Origin: Hsuehochloa calcarea
Lineage: Eukaryota; Streptophyta; Magnoliopsida; Poales; Poaceae
NCBI GenBank assembly: GCA_036346395.1
Contig: CM070599.1
Coordinates: 11,771,232 to 11,835,231, forward strand
Length of the DNA stretch: 64,000 nucleotides
Reading direction: 5' to 3'
Made by a program: the position numbers and the translations under genes. The notes below the pieces were generated by a model that made no database searches, was not told where the DNA came from, and saw only the letters and a program-made list of their open reading frames with translations. Shown here piece by piece: positions 1 through 11,549 of the stretch; the first letter of the stretch is position 1; the number at the start of each line of letters is the position of its first letter.

Positions 1-378
1 CATTCTCTACCATTGTGTCCCACGTCTCATAAATCAAATGAAGACATGGTGTGTCAGTGTCTGCCACACGTAGCATTTCATATATAGGCTCAGTGAATTC
101 AATAATGTAGTTCATCTTGCCCCCACCACATTTCATTGAGAACGTTGTCTCTAACAGATTGTGCCATCCCTACATTATCATCTTTGTAAGCCTACCATGC
201 TTCACTAATTACCATTTTTTGCAGTGCCCTCTTGACCATGCAAAAATGCTTCAACATGACCACAACCGAGGCAAATCTTGTTTCAGCAATGGCAAGCATC
301 TTCATATTGCTAAACTCATTGAACATTGAAAGCCTCATCCCATGGTTCATTATAAAATTCTTGATCATATTAGCATCC
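1..378 (-). pseudogene. hAT transposase (DUF659 type), C-terminal-side fragment
   Basis: Read on the minus strand from 378 to 1, the sequence resembles the central part of plant Ac/hAT transposases of the BED finger plus DUF659 class, which cut and paste hAT elements. Recognisable stretches are FIMNHGMRLSMFNEF, AETRFASVVVMLK and RVADTDTPCLHL. The reading frame has an in-frame TAG after SEAW, and a one-base frame change just before the segment reading IIEFTEPIYEML, so it is a pseudogene. It continues off the left edge of the window. It is the same gene as the block at 5715-6848: the two halves were separated by the gypsy element inserted at 379, and the protein reads through when one target-site copy is removed. 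Homology is from recognition, not from a search. Confidence 0.8.
374..378. repeat. Left target-site duplication of the gypsy element (CATCC)
   Basis: The five bases before the left LTR, CATCC, pair with CATGC at 5710-5714 with one mismatch. Joining the flanks with a single copy restores the hAT transposase reading frame, which independently supports these boundaries. Confidence 0.8.
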
Positions 379-800
379 TGTTATGTGGGGTATTCAGTAC
401 CAGCGTCGCAAAACAAGAAGGGCAACTCAATCGGCAACAATAGAGAACGGAATCAATTAAGAAATATGTGTCCGAGACTGATTCTAGTTACAAAATACGT
501 ATCCTAGACTACCTTCAGTTATATGCTTTCTTTAAATAGCAAATAGATTACTTTCTTTAGAAAAACAGTAAGAGTTGTATTCGGAATAGCCAAAGGTTAA
601 TCTAGTTCTATAAAAGGGGAGCCTTACTCAATGTATCAATAAGCAATGAGTAAAGTCTATTTCCTCCAAATACCATGTTCTATGTTTTCTCATCCTGTGC
701 TTGTCGACAATAGCTATTCGCTACGGCTCCTGGATGCCGGCCCGCCTGGACACGCTCGCCGGTGATGAATCGTTATCGTTGCGATCATTTGGACATACCA
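379..800 (+). repeat. 5' LTR of gypsy element
   Basis: The 422 bp repeat begins TG and ends CA. It contains a TATA box (TATAAAA at 609-615) followed by a GGGGAGCC stretch, the usual place for retroelement transcription to start. By eye about 22 positions differ from the 3' LTR, roughly 95 percent identity, mostly transitions. Confidence 0.92.
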
Positions 801-803
801 ATC

Positions 804-816
804 TGGTATCAGAGCC
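804..816 (+). promoter_or_regulatory. Primer binding site, tRNA-iMet
   Basis: TGGTATCAGAGCC lies three bases after the 5' LTR. It is complementary to the 3' end of plant initiator methionine tRNA, the standard minus-strand primer of plant LTR retrotransposons. Confidence 0.93.
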
Positions 817-1193
817 AACTCCGGGAGATCCAGTGTCGACATCAGAAGAAGCGAAGAGACAGCCAAGAAGAAGAGACAGCCATGTCGCTGCTTGTTAAAA
901 CTCTCCAGATGCTCATGGTTCGACTTGACAACATGAATTAGCAAATGAGTGATGTGGTCACCGCCTCACACTGTTGAAAAACAACCCGCAGCGGAGCTGC
1001 CCAGTCTCCTGCAAACGCAACCAGGATCGCAACCGCTAGTTCTTCCAACACACCTGGGGCACCCATCATCAGGATTGCTGCAAGGACCCATCTTCGCATC
1101 ATCCGCAACACACCAACCCATATCGTTTCCATATGGCACAGCTGCAACTGCAACCTCCACACTTCCATATCAGCCAATTCAAGTGCCCTATCG

Positions 1194-4100
1194 ATGCAAG
1201 AGCCAAACGACGTCTATCGGCCAATCACAGGGCACTCATCCGCCGGGGCTCCACGCTATCATAAGCTAGAGTTTCCTGTATATGATGGCAAGGATGATCC
1301 TCTAGTATGGATAAACAGGTGTGAACAAAATTTTCGGGGCCAAAGGACGGATGAAGCAGACAAAGTCTGGCTAGCTTCTTATCATCTCATGGGGATTGCC
1401 CAATATTGGTACTTCCAGTGGAACGGGATTATGGTCAACCAATATGGCATCGCCTTAAGGAGCTGTGCAACCTACGGTTTGGACCACCTCTCCGAAGCAA
1501 TCCGCTCGGAGCCCTGGCCCGACTTTAGTTCCCCAGCACAGTTCAAGACTATATTCATCAATTTTTGGAGTTGTTATGTAGAACAGAGGCATTACACCCA
1601 CTCCAGCAAATGCAGCTTTTCATGGCAGGCCTTCCAGAGCAATTGCGGGTAGACATCGAGCTCCAAAACCCACCAGACCTCTAGGTAGCCATCAGCTTAG
1701 CGCGAACCTATGAGCGCCGCAATCAGTCAGTGCCCACGCCGACAACGGCAAGTAACAGCCGGACGATTCCACGGCCTCCAGGAGGCCAACGTCCGTCTAT
1801 ACCCATACTGGTTGCACCGCGACAACCAGCGCCAGGCAGTGCACCTACAGCGACCTCGACCACCACCGCACAGCCAGGTCGTCCACTACACCACCTTAAC
1901 CCACCCGAGATGGCCGAACGACGCAAACAGGTACTCTGTTTCAACTGCGACGAGCAATATGTCCGCGGTCATCGTTGTCGGCGGCTGTTCTATATTGAAG
2001 TCGCGGACGATGATGAAGCGGCCGCACTGGAAGAAGCGTTGGCTCACCAAGAACAGGCACCCACAGTATCTCTTCACGCATTGATAGGGCTGTGGAGCAT
2101 CCGAGCAACGAAAACAATGCATATCAGGGTCATGGTGGGCACCATGGCCGCACTCCTAGACACAGGTTCCACGCACAACTTCATCAGTGAAGAACTTGTT
2201 CCACACATGGGGGTGCAGCTTGAAACCCGGCCGGTCTTCACGTGGAGGTTGTCAATGGAGACAAGGTATCCATTGGGGCATAGCACGACATCTACACTTC
2301 CAAGTGGTAGCCGAGATGTTTACGATGGATGCTCTCGCTATTCCATTGGGGGGATTTGACATTGTTCTCGGCGTTCAATGGCTTCGCAGTCTTGGGCCTA
2401 TTCTCTGGGATTTCAATAATTTACGCATTTCCTTTTGGCATGAAGGGCGGCACATCTCTTGGGAACTCATAATAGCGCCACCAGCGGCGATTCGTGCGGT
2501 CACAGGATCCAAGGAGGACCTCCTCACCGCCCTATTATCCGAGTTTGAGGATCGTTTTGCTGAACCGACAAGATTACCACCTGCTCGCTTGTTCGATCAT
2601 CGCATTCGTCTTCGACAGGGTGCAGATCCTGTGGAAGTACGACCATACAGATATCTTTAGTTACAAAAATATGAACTTGAGCGCCAATGCGACACTGTTA
2701 CAACTTGGCACAATCAGGCCAAGTACCTCGGCATTCTCCTCCTAAGTGCTCCTAGTCAAGAAGGCTGACAATTCTTGGTGCTTTTGTATTGATTACCGTG
2801 CCCTTAATGAACTGATGGTCCGTGACAAATTTCCTATTCTGATCGTCGACGAGCTTCTTAATGAATTGTGGGCGCTTGCTTCTTCACCAAACTTGACCTC
2901 CGCTCGGTATCATCAAGTGTGCATGCATCCTGACGATGTGGAGAAGACCGCGTTCAGAACCCACCATGGTTACTTGAGTTCTTGGTGATGCCGTTCAGCC
3001 TAACCAATGCACCATCCACATTCCAGGCATTAATGAACTAGGTTTTGCGACCTTATCTTCGTTGTTTTGTGCTTGTCTTTTTTTATGATATTTTGATCTA
3101 TAGTTCATCATGGTCTGAACATTTACAACACCTACGGGCGGTTCTCCAAGTCATACGTGTCCATTGCTTATACCTGAAGCGATCCAAATGCAATTTTGGC
3201 ACAACATTCGTATCATGCCTCGGCCATGTCATCTCGGCAAAAGGGTGGCCATGGATGAAAACAAGGTACGTGCGGTCCAAACATGTCCACAACCACTGAC
3301 AACAAGCGACCTATGTGGGTTCCTTGGTCTCGCAGGCTACTACCGCAAATTTATAAGGGATTTTGGCACAATAGCAGCCCTACTCACCAAATTAATCAAA
3401 AAGGAAACTTTTCAGTGGTCCGAGGCTGCCGATCATGCTTTTACAACACTTAAAAAGCTCTCTCCATGGCTCTGGTTCTTCATTTACCAGACTTTTCAGC
3501 GGATTTTATCGGTTTGGGCGCCATTATGCACCAAGGTATGGGACCGGTGGCTTTCTTCAGCAACCGGTAGCTGCACGTCATACAAAACTTGTTGCATATG
3601 AACTAGAATTCATAGGTTTGGTGCATGCCATATGACACTAGCGACCGTGCCTTTGGGGCCGCTCTTTCATCGTACACACAGACCATTATAGCTTGAAATT
3701 TTTGTTGGATCAACGTCTCTCTACCATCCCACAACACCAATGGGTGAGCAAGTTATTTGGGTATAGTTTTATGGTGGAATACCGTCCTGGACGTTTGAAC
3801 ACTATGGCGGATGCCCTTTCTCGTCGAGAAGGAGACACGACAGTCAGTTTTGCTCTCTCTAGACCATTTTTTCTCTCTTTGGGGATCTTCCGTAGGAGGT
3901 GGTTCTCTCACTTGAGCTCTAGACTCTTTGCTCTCAAATTCAGTCTAGTGAATTGGGAGTGCCCTGGTCACCTCATTCTGCATGGAGGAAAGGTATATGT
4001 TCTAGCAGTATCACCGTCCCTACAAGCGATTTTATCAGCGGCTCACGTAGGACACAAAGGGTTCTAGAAAACACTTCATTGGTTGCGGTCAGATTTTTAT

Positions 4101-5285
4101 GTTCTACATGGAAGAAGGGAGGTCTAGAATTTAGTTAGAGCATGTGTAACCTGCCAACGTAATAAGATTGAACATCTACACCCCGCAGGTATTTTACAAC
4201 CACTAGTAGTACCAACGACAGTATGGGCAGATATTTCAATGGATTTCATTGAAGGGTTGCCTTGCGTACTTGGGAAATCAGTAATTCTATCAATCATCGA
4301 TCGTTTTTCTAAATACGCTCACTTCATTCCAATAGGACATCCATATACAACTACCACAGTTACCCGTGTGTTCTTTCATGAAATTGTATGATTACATGGC
4401 ATTCCACATTCTATTGTGAGCGATCGTGACCCGGTTTTTACTAGTGCTTTTTGGAAGGATTTATTTAGATTAACGGGTACTCATCTTCATATGAGTTCGG
4501 TGTTTCACCCATAGTCTGATGGCCAGACGGAGGTGGTAAATAAAGTCATTGCAATGTATATTCGTTGTCTCACAGAGACCGACCGCGAGCTTGGGTAGAA
4601 TGGCTTCCATGAGGCGAGTATTCTTTCAATACATCATATCATTCAGCTCTACGCGACACTCCCTTCAAGATTGTATATGGGCGTTCACCTCCGACTTTGC
4701 AGACATACGTTGAAGGGACTGCAAAAGTAGTTGCAGTAGAAGTTCAACTTCAAAACCGTGATGTCTTTCTTCAAGAGGTGCGTGATCGTCTCTTGCAGGC
4801 CTAGAACTATGCCAAGCAATACTATGATAAACATCACCAGGAGATTACATATGAAGTAGGTGAATGGGTGTGGTTACGACTGCTTCATCGTCAAGCAACT
4901 TCATTGCCAGGTTGAAGAATAGACAAGTTGGGATCGAGCTATTATGCGCCATATCAAGTGTTGGCTCAAATTGGGACGGTAGCATATCGGCTCCAACTGC
5001 CAGAAGGATCGCGGCTTCACAATGTGTTCAATGTAGGTCTTCTCAAGAAGTTCTCAGGGATGCCACCAACAGAAATACCAGTGCTACCTACTATGAATAA
5101 TGGTCGTGCAATTCCGACTCCACAAAGATCTTAAAGGCTAGTCTTCATCGAGATGTTTGGCATGTTCTTGTTCAATGGGTTGGTTTGCCTCCTGCTGATG
5201 CATCCTGGGAACCAGTGGAGGATTTCAAGCTGTTCTATCCTTCTTTTCAGCTAGAGGACGAGCTGTTTGTCAAGGCAGGGAGAGA
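1194..5285 (+). pseudogene. Decayed gag-pol polyprotein of gypsy element
   Basis: Gag-like sequence starts near 1194 (HKLEFPVYDGKDDPLVW), with a CCHC-type zinc knuckle at 1937-1978 (CFNCDEQYVRGHRC). The aspartic protease motif ALLDTGSTHNFI is at about 2150-2185. Reverse transcriptase runs from about 2746 to 3200. Its active-site block reads FFYDILIYS near 3084 where active relatives have FDD, so a catalytic aspartate is replaced by tyrosine. RNase H and connection sequence ends with ADALSRRE near 3825. Integrase follows at about 4141-4700 (DRFSKYAHFIP, SDRDPVF, SDGQTEVVN). The chromodomain (QWVGLPPADASWEP) lies just before the purine tract at about 5170-5250. Many frameshifts and stops break the polyprotein, so it cannot work as one protein. 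Confidence 0.9.
5274..5285 (+). promoter_or_regulatory. Polypurine tract of gypsy element
   Basis: GGCAGGGAGAGA directly abuts the 3' LTR. This is the expected plus-strand priming site for reverse transcription. Confidence 0.8.
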
Positions 5286-5709
5286 TGTTATGTGGGGGTA
5301 TTCAGTACCAGCGTCGCAAAACAAGAAGGGCAACTCAACCAGTAGTAACAGAGAACGGAATCAATTAAGAAATATGTGTCCGAGACTAATTATAGTTACA
5401 GAATACGTATCCTAGACTACCTTCAGTTATATGCTTTCTTTAAATAGCATATAGATTACTTTCTTTAGAAAAACAGTAAGAGTTGTATTCAGAATAGCCA
5501 AAGGTTAATCTAGTTCTATAAAAGGGGAGCCTTACTCAATGTATCAATAAGCAATGAGTAAAGTCTATTTCCTCCAAATACCATGTTCTCTGTTTTCTCA
5601 TCCTGTGCTTGTCGACAATAGCTGTTCGCTACGGCTCCTGGGCACCGGCCCGCCCGGACACGCTCGCCGGTGACGCATTGTTATCCCTTGCGATCATTGG
5701 GACATACCA
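5286..5709 (+). repeat. 3' LTR of gypsy element
   Basis: The 424 bp repeat matches 379-800 end to end, with TATAAAA at 5517-5523. It has an extra G in the opening G run and a cluster of substitutions near 5338-5350. The shared sequence stops at 5709, and CATGC, the presumed target duplicate, follows. Confidence 0.92.
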
Positions 5710-5714
5710 CATGC

Positions 5715-6848
5715 TGAGCAATTTCAGTTATCCAATGGCACTCATCAAAGATGAGGACTTGATCATTAGTTCTTGGCATTTTAGCAGCACAAATACTTTT
5801 CAGAGCAAGATTAAGAGTATGAACAACACAAGGTGTCTAGAAAATATGATTGTACTTCTGCTGAATAATCAAACCCGCACCTTTGCTATTTGCAGCATTG
5901 TCAGTGATGAATTGGACCACATTTCTTGTACCCACTTCTTCAATAACAACAATCAACTTCTCTGCAATGTACTCCTTTGTCTTCACCTCGCCTTCGGAAT
6001 TGATAGCTCGCAAGAAAATCAATGCACTCTCAGAAATAGCGATAAAGTTTATGAGTGGTCGCCTCTGTGTATCTGACCACCTATATGAACAAATGGTCAC
6101 TCACTTTTTAGACCATGTGCTCCTTGTCCGCTCTAATAAAGACTCAATCTGAGCCCTTTCTTGTTGAAGAAGAGTGGTCCTCAACTTGTAGTATCCAGGA
6201 GGAACATAACTAGAAATGTTGTGGTTTGCTGCGTAGGTATATGAACTTTGATAATGTGGATTTATTGCTATATTGAAAGACAATCCTATAAACAAAAAAC
6301 ATAACCCTAAATTAGTTGAAAGCTTCAAAGGAATTGTGTCAGCTGGATAAATTCAAGTAATGCTTTTAATTCAAGTTGATTACAAACCTTAAGAATAAAA
6401 CATCCTCGCAATCATAGCATCAAGTTGTAGGCGAGTTTTATTGTTGAAAGCTTTCTCCAAAGTTGAGCCTGAAGTTCCCCTCCGCTTAGAATCCATGCTA
6501 GGTGAAGCAACATTAACACTATCAATAGTACTAGTGACAGTTGTTGGCAAGGGAACATGTCTTGGCTTTGTTTTTTGATAACTCTTCTTCAGCCTTTGCA
6601 ACTTCACTTCTAAGTTGAGTAAGGATAGATACGGTTACCTTTGGGCACATTTTGATTCCACCATTAGATATTTTGAGCAAATGTGCTTTCACTCTAGAGT
6701 AGCTCCCGGTGTACACAAGTTTACAATACTTGCATTTGAATCTCATGTTTCCTCCAACTCCTCCACCGGTCCTCTCTAGGCACTCAACATGATTCCACAA
6801 CGGAGTCTTCACATTTTGCTGCTCAACACTTGAACCAGCCGATTCCAT
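5715..6848 (-). pseudogene. hAT transposase, N-terminal part (BED finger and DUF659)
   Basis: On the minus strand the start is at 6848 (MESAGSSVEQ). A BED-type zinc finger follows (CKYC at residues 39-42, His 56, Cys 68), which binds DNA ends in hAT transposases. After a frame change near 6600-6560 comes a linker. An intron probably spans 6387-6286 (GT..AG), and the codon just before it is TAA where relatives have serine. The second exon continues with GLSFNIAINPHY and the DUF659 block WSDTQRRPLINFIAISES to TDNAANSKGAGLIIQQ (6100-5837), after a stop near 6101. It ends at the gypsy insertion and resumes at 378. Nonsense and frameshift lesions make it a pseudogene. Confidence 0.85.
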
Positions 6849-8272
6849 CTCCTAAGTCCTAATCATGTTGAAGCAAAAGTGCAAACTAGTTACCATGACA
6901 TAGCATGAGTGGCGAAACACCGATGCATGGACATGCTGATACTATGCACAAACAGTGGCTTTACACATCAACAATAGCCAAATAACAAATTTTTAGTTTG
7001 CTCAACTACAAAACTAAAATTGGAGAACAAACAAGTAGCAGCAGGGCAAGTAGCCAAATAACAAACTTCAACAATAGTGGAATGAGTTTCTAGAGAATGG
7101 AGAACAAACAAGTAAACAACTCACCGAAGCAAGTCCTTCATGCATAAGCAACAGGGTGGCGTCGAGGAGCAGTAGCAGCAGGGTGGCATCGGGGAGCAGG
7201 AGGGAGCCAAGGACGAGCGACGTTGAAGGGGAGAACCCAAGAAGCAGGTGGTGTCGGGGACAGGGATGGGGAGTAGTAGGGGCGTCAACGACAGGGAGAA
7301 GGGGAATCGGGGTTGGCGACATAGCAGGGGGTGGCCAGAGCTGGCGATGTAGCAGGGGGTGGCAACGAGCGGCCAGGTGTTGTCGGGGACTCAAGGCTGG
7401 AAGTAGGGGCGGCGTCGAAGGGGAGTCGCTCCCAGGGAGCAGTAGGGGTGTCGGCGACAGGGACAAGGGGAATCGGGGAGGGCGACGTAGCAGCGAGCGG
7501 TCGGAGCTGGCAACGAAGCAGGGGGCGATCGGGCATTGTCGCCTTGTCGGGGACTCAGGGCTGGAAGCAGGGGGCCAGGGGCGGTGTCGAACGGGATCTG
7601 GAGAATGGAGAAGAGGCGCTAGGGTTAACCTAGCTAGCTTGGGCTGAATGTACTGGGCCCAATAGGTTTATACGTGTCCAATTTTAATTATTATTTTCAC
7701 TGGACCAATTCCGGACAAGCCTGGAATATGTGTCCGAGCTATGTCGGAGCCGTGTCCATGTCCGTGTCCGGCACGTACTCACTGGCTTCCAGGCGTTTTT
7801 GTGCATCCCAGTATATATGTGGATTCTTTATTACTTACACTGAAAGCGTGTGATAATTAGTCACACCATCGATAGAGGTTTCTATTGGTTCCCATGGAAA
7901 ACTCATCACAGCTGATATCTACTCCATCCGTGTAAACTTCTCCATTCTCCATATTCAAGTGATTTGAATCTGCCCCCCACCCCCTCCTCCTTTGTAGATC
8001 GGTTGCCTTTGTTAGGTCCTGGGGATCAAAACCAATTAATCTATACTGTAAGCATGCATAATAAGTTTTATTTCTATAACATATGCACAATAATAGAAAA
8101 TACAATATTCGACAAATTCCGGCTATTCTTAGCATAAATACATTAACTTGCATTCTTCAAGGACAAAACTTTCACTAGTGACTATGCAAAATATATCATG
8201 GCCACTGGCCAACTTCTCAGATCAGGACAGTAGCGAGGACTTGTAATCTTTGAGTATTTTTGAAAGGAAAAT
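6849..8272. other. Region upstream of the hAT gene; GC-rich patch, no recognised gene
   Basis: It probably includes the 5' region of the hAT element. Between about 7150 and 7640 the sequence is very rich in G on the plus strand. It is built from loosely repeated segments such as GGCGACAGGGA and GGGGAATCGGGG, which leave long open frames in several phases. Those proteins are low-complexity and resemble no family I know. Near 7735-7775 there is a run of GTGTCCG-type repeats. The hAT terminal inverted repeat could not be placed. Confidence 0.5.
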
Positions 8273-8390
8273 TGATGATTTGTCACTCTTAAGGCATTGG
8301 TTTTAGGATTTACCACTAATAATATTTTTTTCTTTTTTCTTGATACTTTGCCACTCCGAAGAAAAAAAAAGCTAAGATTTGCCACTTCTA
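8273..8390 (+). repeat. Left inverted repeat
   Basis: It begins TGATGATTTGTCACTC and contains an A/T-rich middle followed by TTTGCCACTCCG and TTTGCCACTTC. It pairs in inverted orientation with 13990-14108. Confidence 0.6.
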
Positions 8391-8520
8391 CAATATTACT
8401 GTATTCTTTAATGTCCCCCCTCCCCCAAATCACATGTCAAAATACCAAAATGTCCATCTTCTTTCCTTATCATTTTAACTACTTCCCTATGTGCCAGCCT
8501 GAGGTCCCCCACCTGTACAC

Positions 8521-10310
8521 TGTAACACCTCAACCCAACAAAGAGCCTAGAATATCACCCATACATTTTTCACTCTAAATTTAAATGCATGAATAGAAAT
8601 CTACAGCAGGTTATCCTACAACAAGCTTATCCGGATAATTGCAATAAGGATGAACGGTCACACATAACTTGGGACCTCGAGCTCAAGAACGCTCGGGACC
8701 ACGCGTCCAAGTACGTCCGGAACCATGCACCCAGGAGTATTGACTAGCAATATTACTATTAAATAAACCATTACGATAACATATTCATAGCTCATCATTA
8801 CCAGCACTCTACTACTACTTATGATCCACATAATTGTAATAGTGTAACCAATATCCATTAATCAATATCCATTAATCAATTCTAAATAGATAAACTAAAT
8901 CACTAAGATATAATTGAGGTAACTAAATAGTGATAACTTTATGATTGATAGCATGTGATGTGTAAGTGCTACGCCTATCCTATGCATATCGCCTTCAATG
9001 TTCACCTAAAAACAACAACAAAATAAGGGTGAGTCCAAAACTCAGCAAATACATAATAGAATAATAAACATACACATATAAATCTCATCATTCATGTATT
9101 CTATCATTATCATCTTTTTTCTCGTTAGTGTAATGTAATTCTACACTACATGCTCATTTGCTCATCAGATAGATTATATTGGTATAGCATGAGTGAACAT
9201 CCGTCGGTGTTTACCCTATTATATGCATGTCCTCCTTGGACCGGGATCTCTCCACTCTCGTGGAGGCTTACCAAAGTAGGTCTTACATGCCCATCCGAGA
9301 TGAGTCTTTCTCTTTCATGACATAAATATGCGCACGATGCAAATGCAATTGTTCCGTTGTCCATTAACATGTCCCATCATCATAATATTACTAGCATTAT
9401 CATATCATCATGATCATGATCATCATTATCATATCATCACCATAATTGTCATATCATCATCATCGTTATCATATCATCATCATCATAATTGTCATATCAT
9501 CATCATCGTTATCATATCATCATATATACATTGTAATAAGCATGAATAAAACATAAAATATCATGGCAAACTAATCATTAAAGACAAGTGGCACACAAAC
9601 CGATGTCTACCATTCTACCATGCACTTGTCTTTTAGCCACAGAAAATAGAACGATGTGAAGGCAGCACCGAACCAGAAGCAACACACACTGGACAAAGCC
9701 AATACTAACCTAAAAAATATGCAACGACGGTACAAGCATAAAGCAAATTGACATCGCTCCTACGCTCAAACTCGACGTAATTAACCCCTCTTCACCGGAC
9801 AAAGCACTCGTTGTCCTTGTGATCAAACAGTCAGAAACTCCAATTCTAGAATGCAAATATAGCAAATCATATGAGTTCCGGAATTTACACAAAATTTGCT
9901 AACTTTCCTAGTTATGCAAATTTCCTTATTAAGTCGTCTAAGCCATCGTTTTTAACCCTGAAGGTCAATCTGAAGCATTACTAAACAACATATTTATTAA
10001 TATCGTATCTATTTTTCTATAACATAAAAAGTGGAAAACCATACTGCTTCTGAAAACTATAAAAAATACCTAACTTTTCATAGTTAAGATCATAATTTAA
10101 TTCGATAAATTACTGTATGTAAGGTAAACAACACGGCAGCGAGAACACGACAATAGAGCCCTACCGCGACAGTCGAATCCTTTCCGCAGCGGTGCGGCCG
10201 CGAACGCGCTGTCCTGACAGTAGACAGCGGCGCTCGGCAGAGGGGCAAAGAGGCGACTAGAGCTAGGGTAAGGCGGCGGCTAGGGCAGGAGACTAGGGCA
10301 CGACGCCATA
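8521..10310 (-). repeat. Long LTR fragment, TGTAACACC type, minus orientation (right boundary approximate)
   Basis: The left edge TGTAACACCTCAACCC is the reverse complement of an LTR 3' end like the one at 57112. A block at about 9018-9045 (GGTGAGTCCAAAACTCAG) is the inverted counterpart of GCTGAGTCATGAACTCACC near 56690. The TCTCGTGGAGG..TTACC block near 9250 matches the ACTCGTGGAGTATGG block near 56460. The right part (10140-10310) is GC-rich, as in the 5' portion of other long LTRs here. No partner LTR or coding sequence is attached. Confidence 0.5.
9382..9525. repeat. TCA/ATC trinucleotide microsatellite
   Basis: About 145 bp are almost entirely ATCATC units with CATAATTGTC and CGTTATC interruptions, themselves repeated several times. 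This is a simple sequence repeat with a higher-order period of roughly 30-50 bp. There are no unique spacers, so it is not a CRISPR array. Confidence 0.9.
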
Positions 10311-10607
10311 GCCCCCTTGCGCTAACATTTATTGGCCCGTGAACCCAAAAAATGAGTCTGCCCAGACGTTTTGGGAGATGGGCAGACGACGATCGCTGTG
10401 GGTATTATAATGATCGTTGTGTCAGCGGCTATGGCGTCAGCGACGAGCTGGTTGAACCACCGCGGCTGGCAGGTCTTCCCTGTCTTTCCTGCTCGTCATT
10501 GCCGCGAAAAACAAAACATCACGAATCAGAATCGACCATCACCATTGCATGAACCACACGACACAACAAATCTTTTTCCAAGAAAACCACACGCAAACGG
10601 AAGAACA

Positions 10608-10965
10608 TGTTAGAATTTTCGCTTCTTCTACTTTCTTTCTTCACGTAATAGCACGTCCCTGCCGAGCCCCTGCTCTTCCTTGGCTTCTTGATGATGCAAG
10701 TAGCTATGCTATGCCACGTTACTTTTCCTACGAAGAACAGGAAACCAATCAACAGAACAAGTCTGATTTCTTCTCGAGCAGCTCCTCCTTTCTTTGTGTT
10801 TATTGCTTCTCCATACTCAATCAATTACATACTTGGCCTTATAAAGGCTTCAGACCATGACATCAATACGGACTCAAGTCCAAAACGGAGTACGACTACT
10901 AACTCTGGAATCTGAAACGGAAACTGAAAGCTACAAAAAAAACTAAACCGAGATTAACTCCAACA
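10608..10965 (-). repeat. 3' LTR of copia element
   Basis: The 358 bp LTR reads, on the minus strand, TGTTGGAGTTAATCTCGG to ATTCTAACA. It differs from 13052-13413 only around 10780-10800, where short G and T runs are shorter by two, one and one bases. Confidence 0.93.
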
Positions 10966-10978
10966 ATCACCCCCTTAA
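10966..10978 (-). promoter_or_regulatory. Polypurine tract of copia element
   Basis: Read on the minus strand this is TTAAGGGGGTGAT, immediately before the 3' LTR. It is the usual copia plus-strand primer. Confidence 0.8.
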
Positions 10979-11549
10979 TCTCGTTTCCTCACTTTGATCA
11001 CACCGATCTTCTCTCTCATATAAACTTGTGTTTTTCCTCTTCTACCGCACTTCGCGCGCGCTCCTTCTTGAGCCGATACTACCCTACCGCTTGTGCTTAT
11101 GCATCCCGAGTTATACACAAACAAACGCTTGCCACGCCTCGCACTGGATTGAACTCGCCCTTCTTTGCACACCCACTGGCCGGAGTACCGCTCCCACGAT
11201 CGCTTGGTCTTCGCCGTTACCTGAGCCTCTCGCCCCTCTCTCTTGGACCAAGCCTGCCCACTTCCCCGCGTTTATCTTAACTGAGGCTACACCGCCTCTC
11301 CCTCCTGCTGTGCTTGCATGCCGATGGGGTCCATGAGTTTGATCCGAGCCGCTGGTTCCTCCAGCAGCAACTGCATGCGTGTGGGACTTACCGTCCCCTT
11401 GAGTGCCCTGCGCGCCTTCCTGCGTGCCGTCTGCACCCCCGGAGGCTCCGCCGCCGCGCCTCGCGCCAACCGCGTGCCGCCCCAGGTCCCGCCATGTCCT
11501 TGGCCGGTGAGATCAACAACGCCGAGACCTCCTCGTCCCGACTCTACTC

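Larger units (their letters stand above)
379..5709 (+). mobile_element. Complete Ty3/gypsy chromovirus LTR retrotransposon (Reina-like size)
   Basis: A 5331 bp element with direct LTRs (379-800 and 5286-5709) that begin TGTTATGTGG and end ACATACCA. It has a tRNA-Met primer site after the left LTR and a purine tract before the right one. The 5 bp flanks are CATCC and CATGC, one mismatch, as expected for a target duplication. Inside, in order, are gag, zinc knuckle, protease, reverse transcriptase, RNase H, integrase and a C-terminal chromodomain, the chromovirus gene order. The small size and roughly 420 bp LTRs fit the Reina lineage (inference). It sits in an antisense hAT transposase gene and is coding-defective. 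Confidence 0.93.

Noticed and set aside
7156..7647. 163-codon open frame, plus strand
   Set aside because: Arg/Gly/Ser-rich with comparable open frames in other phases and on the opposite strand. It follows from loosely repeated G-rich DNA and matches no family known to me.
9382..9525. CRISPR-like or regulatory array
   Set aside because: It is simple ATC microsatellite sequence with no unique spacers.
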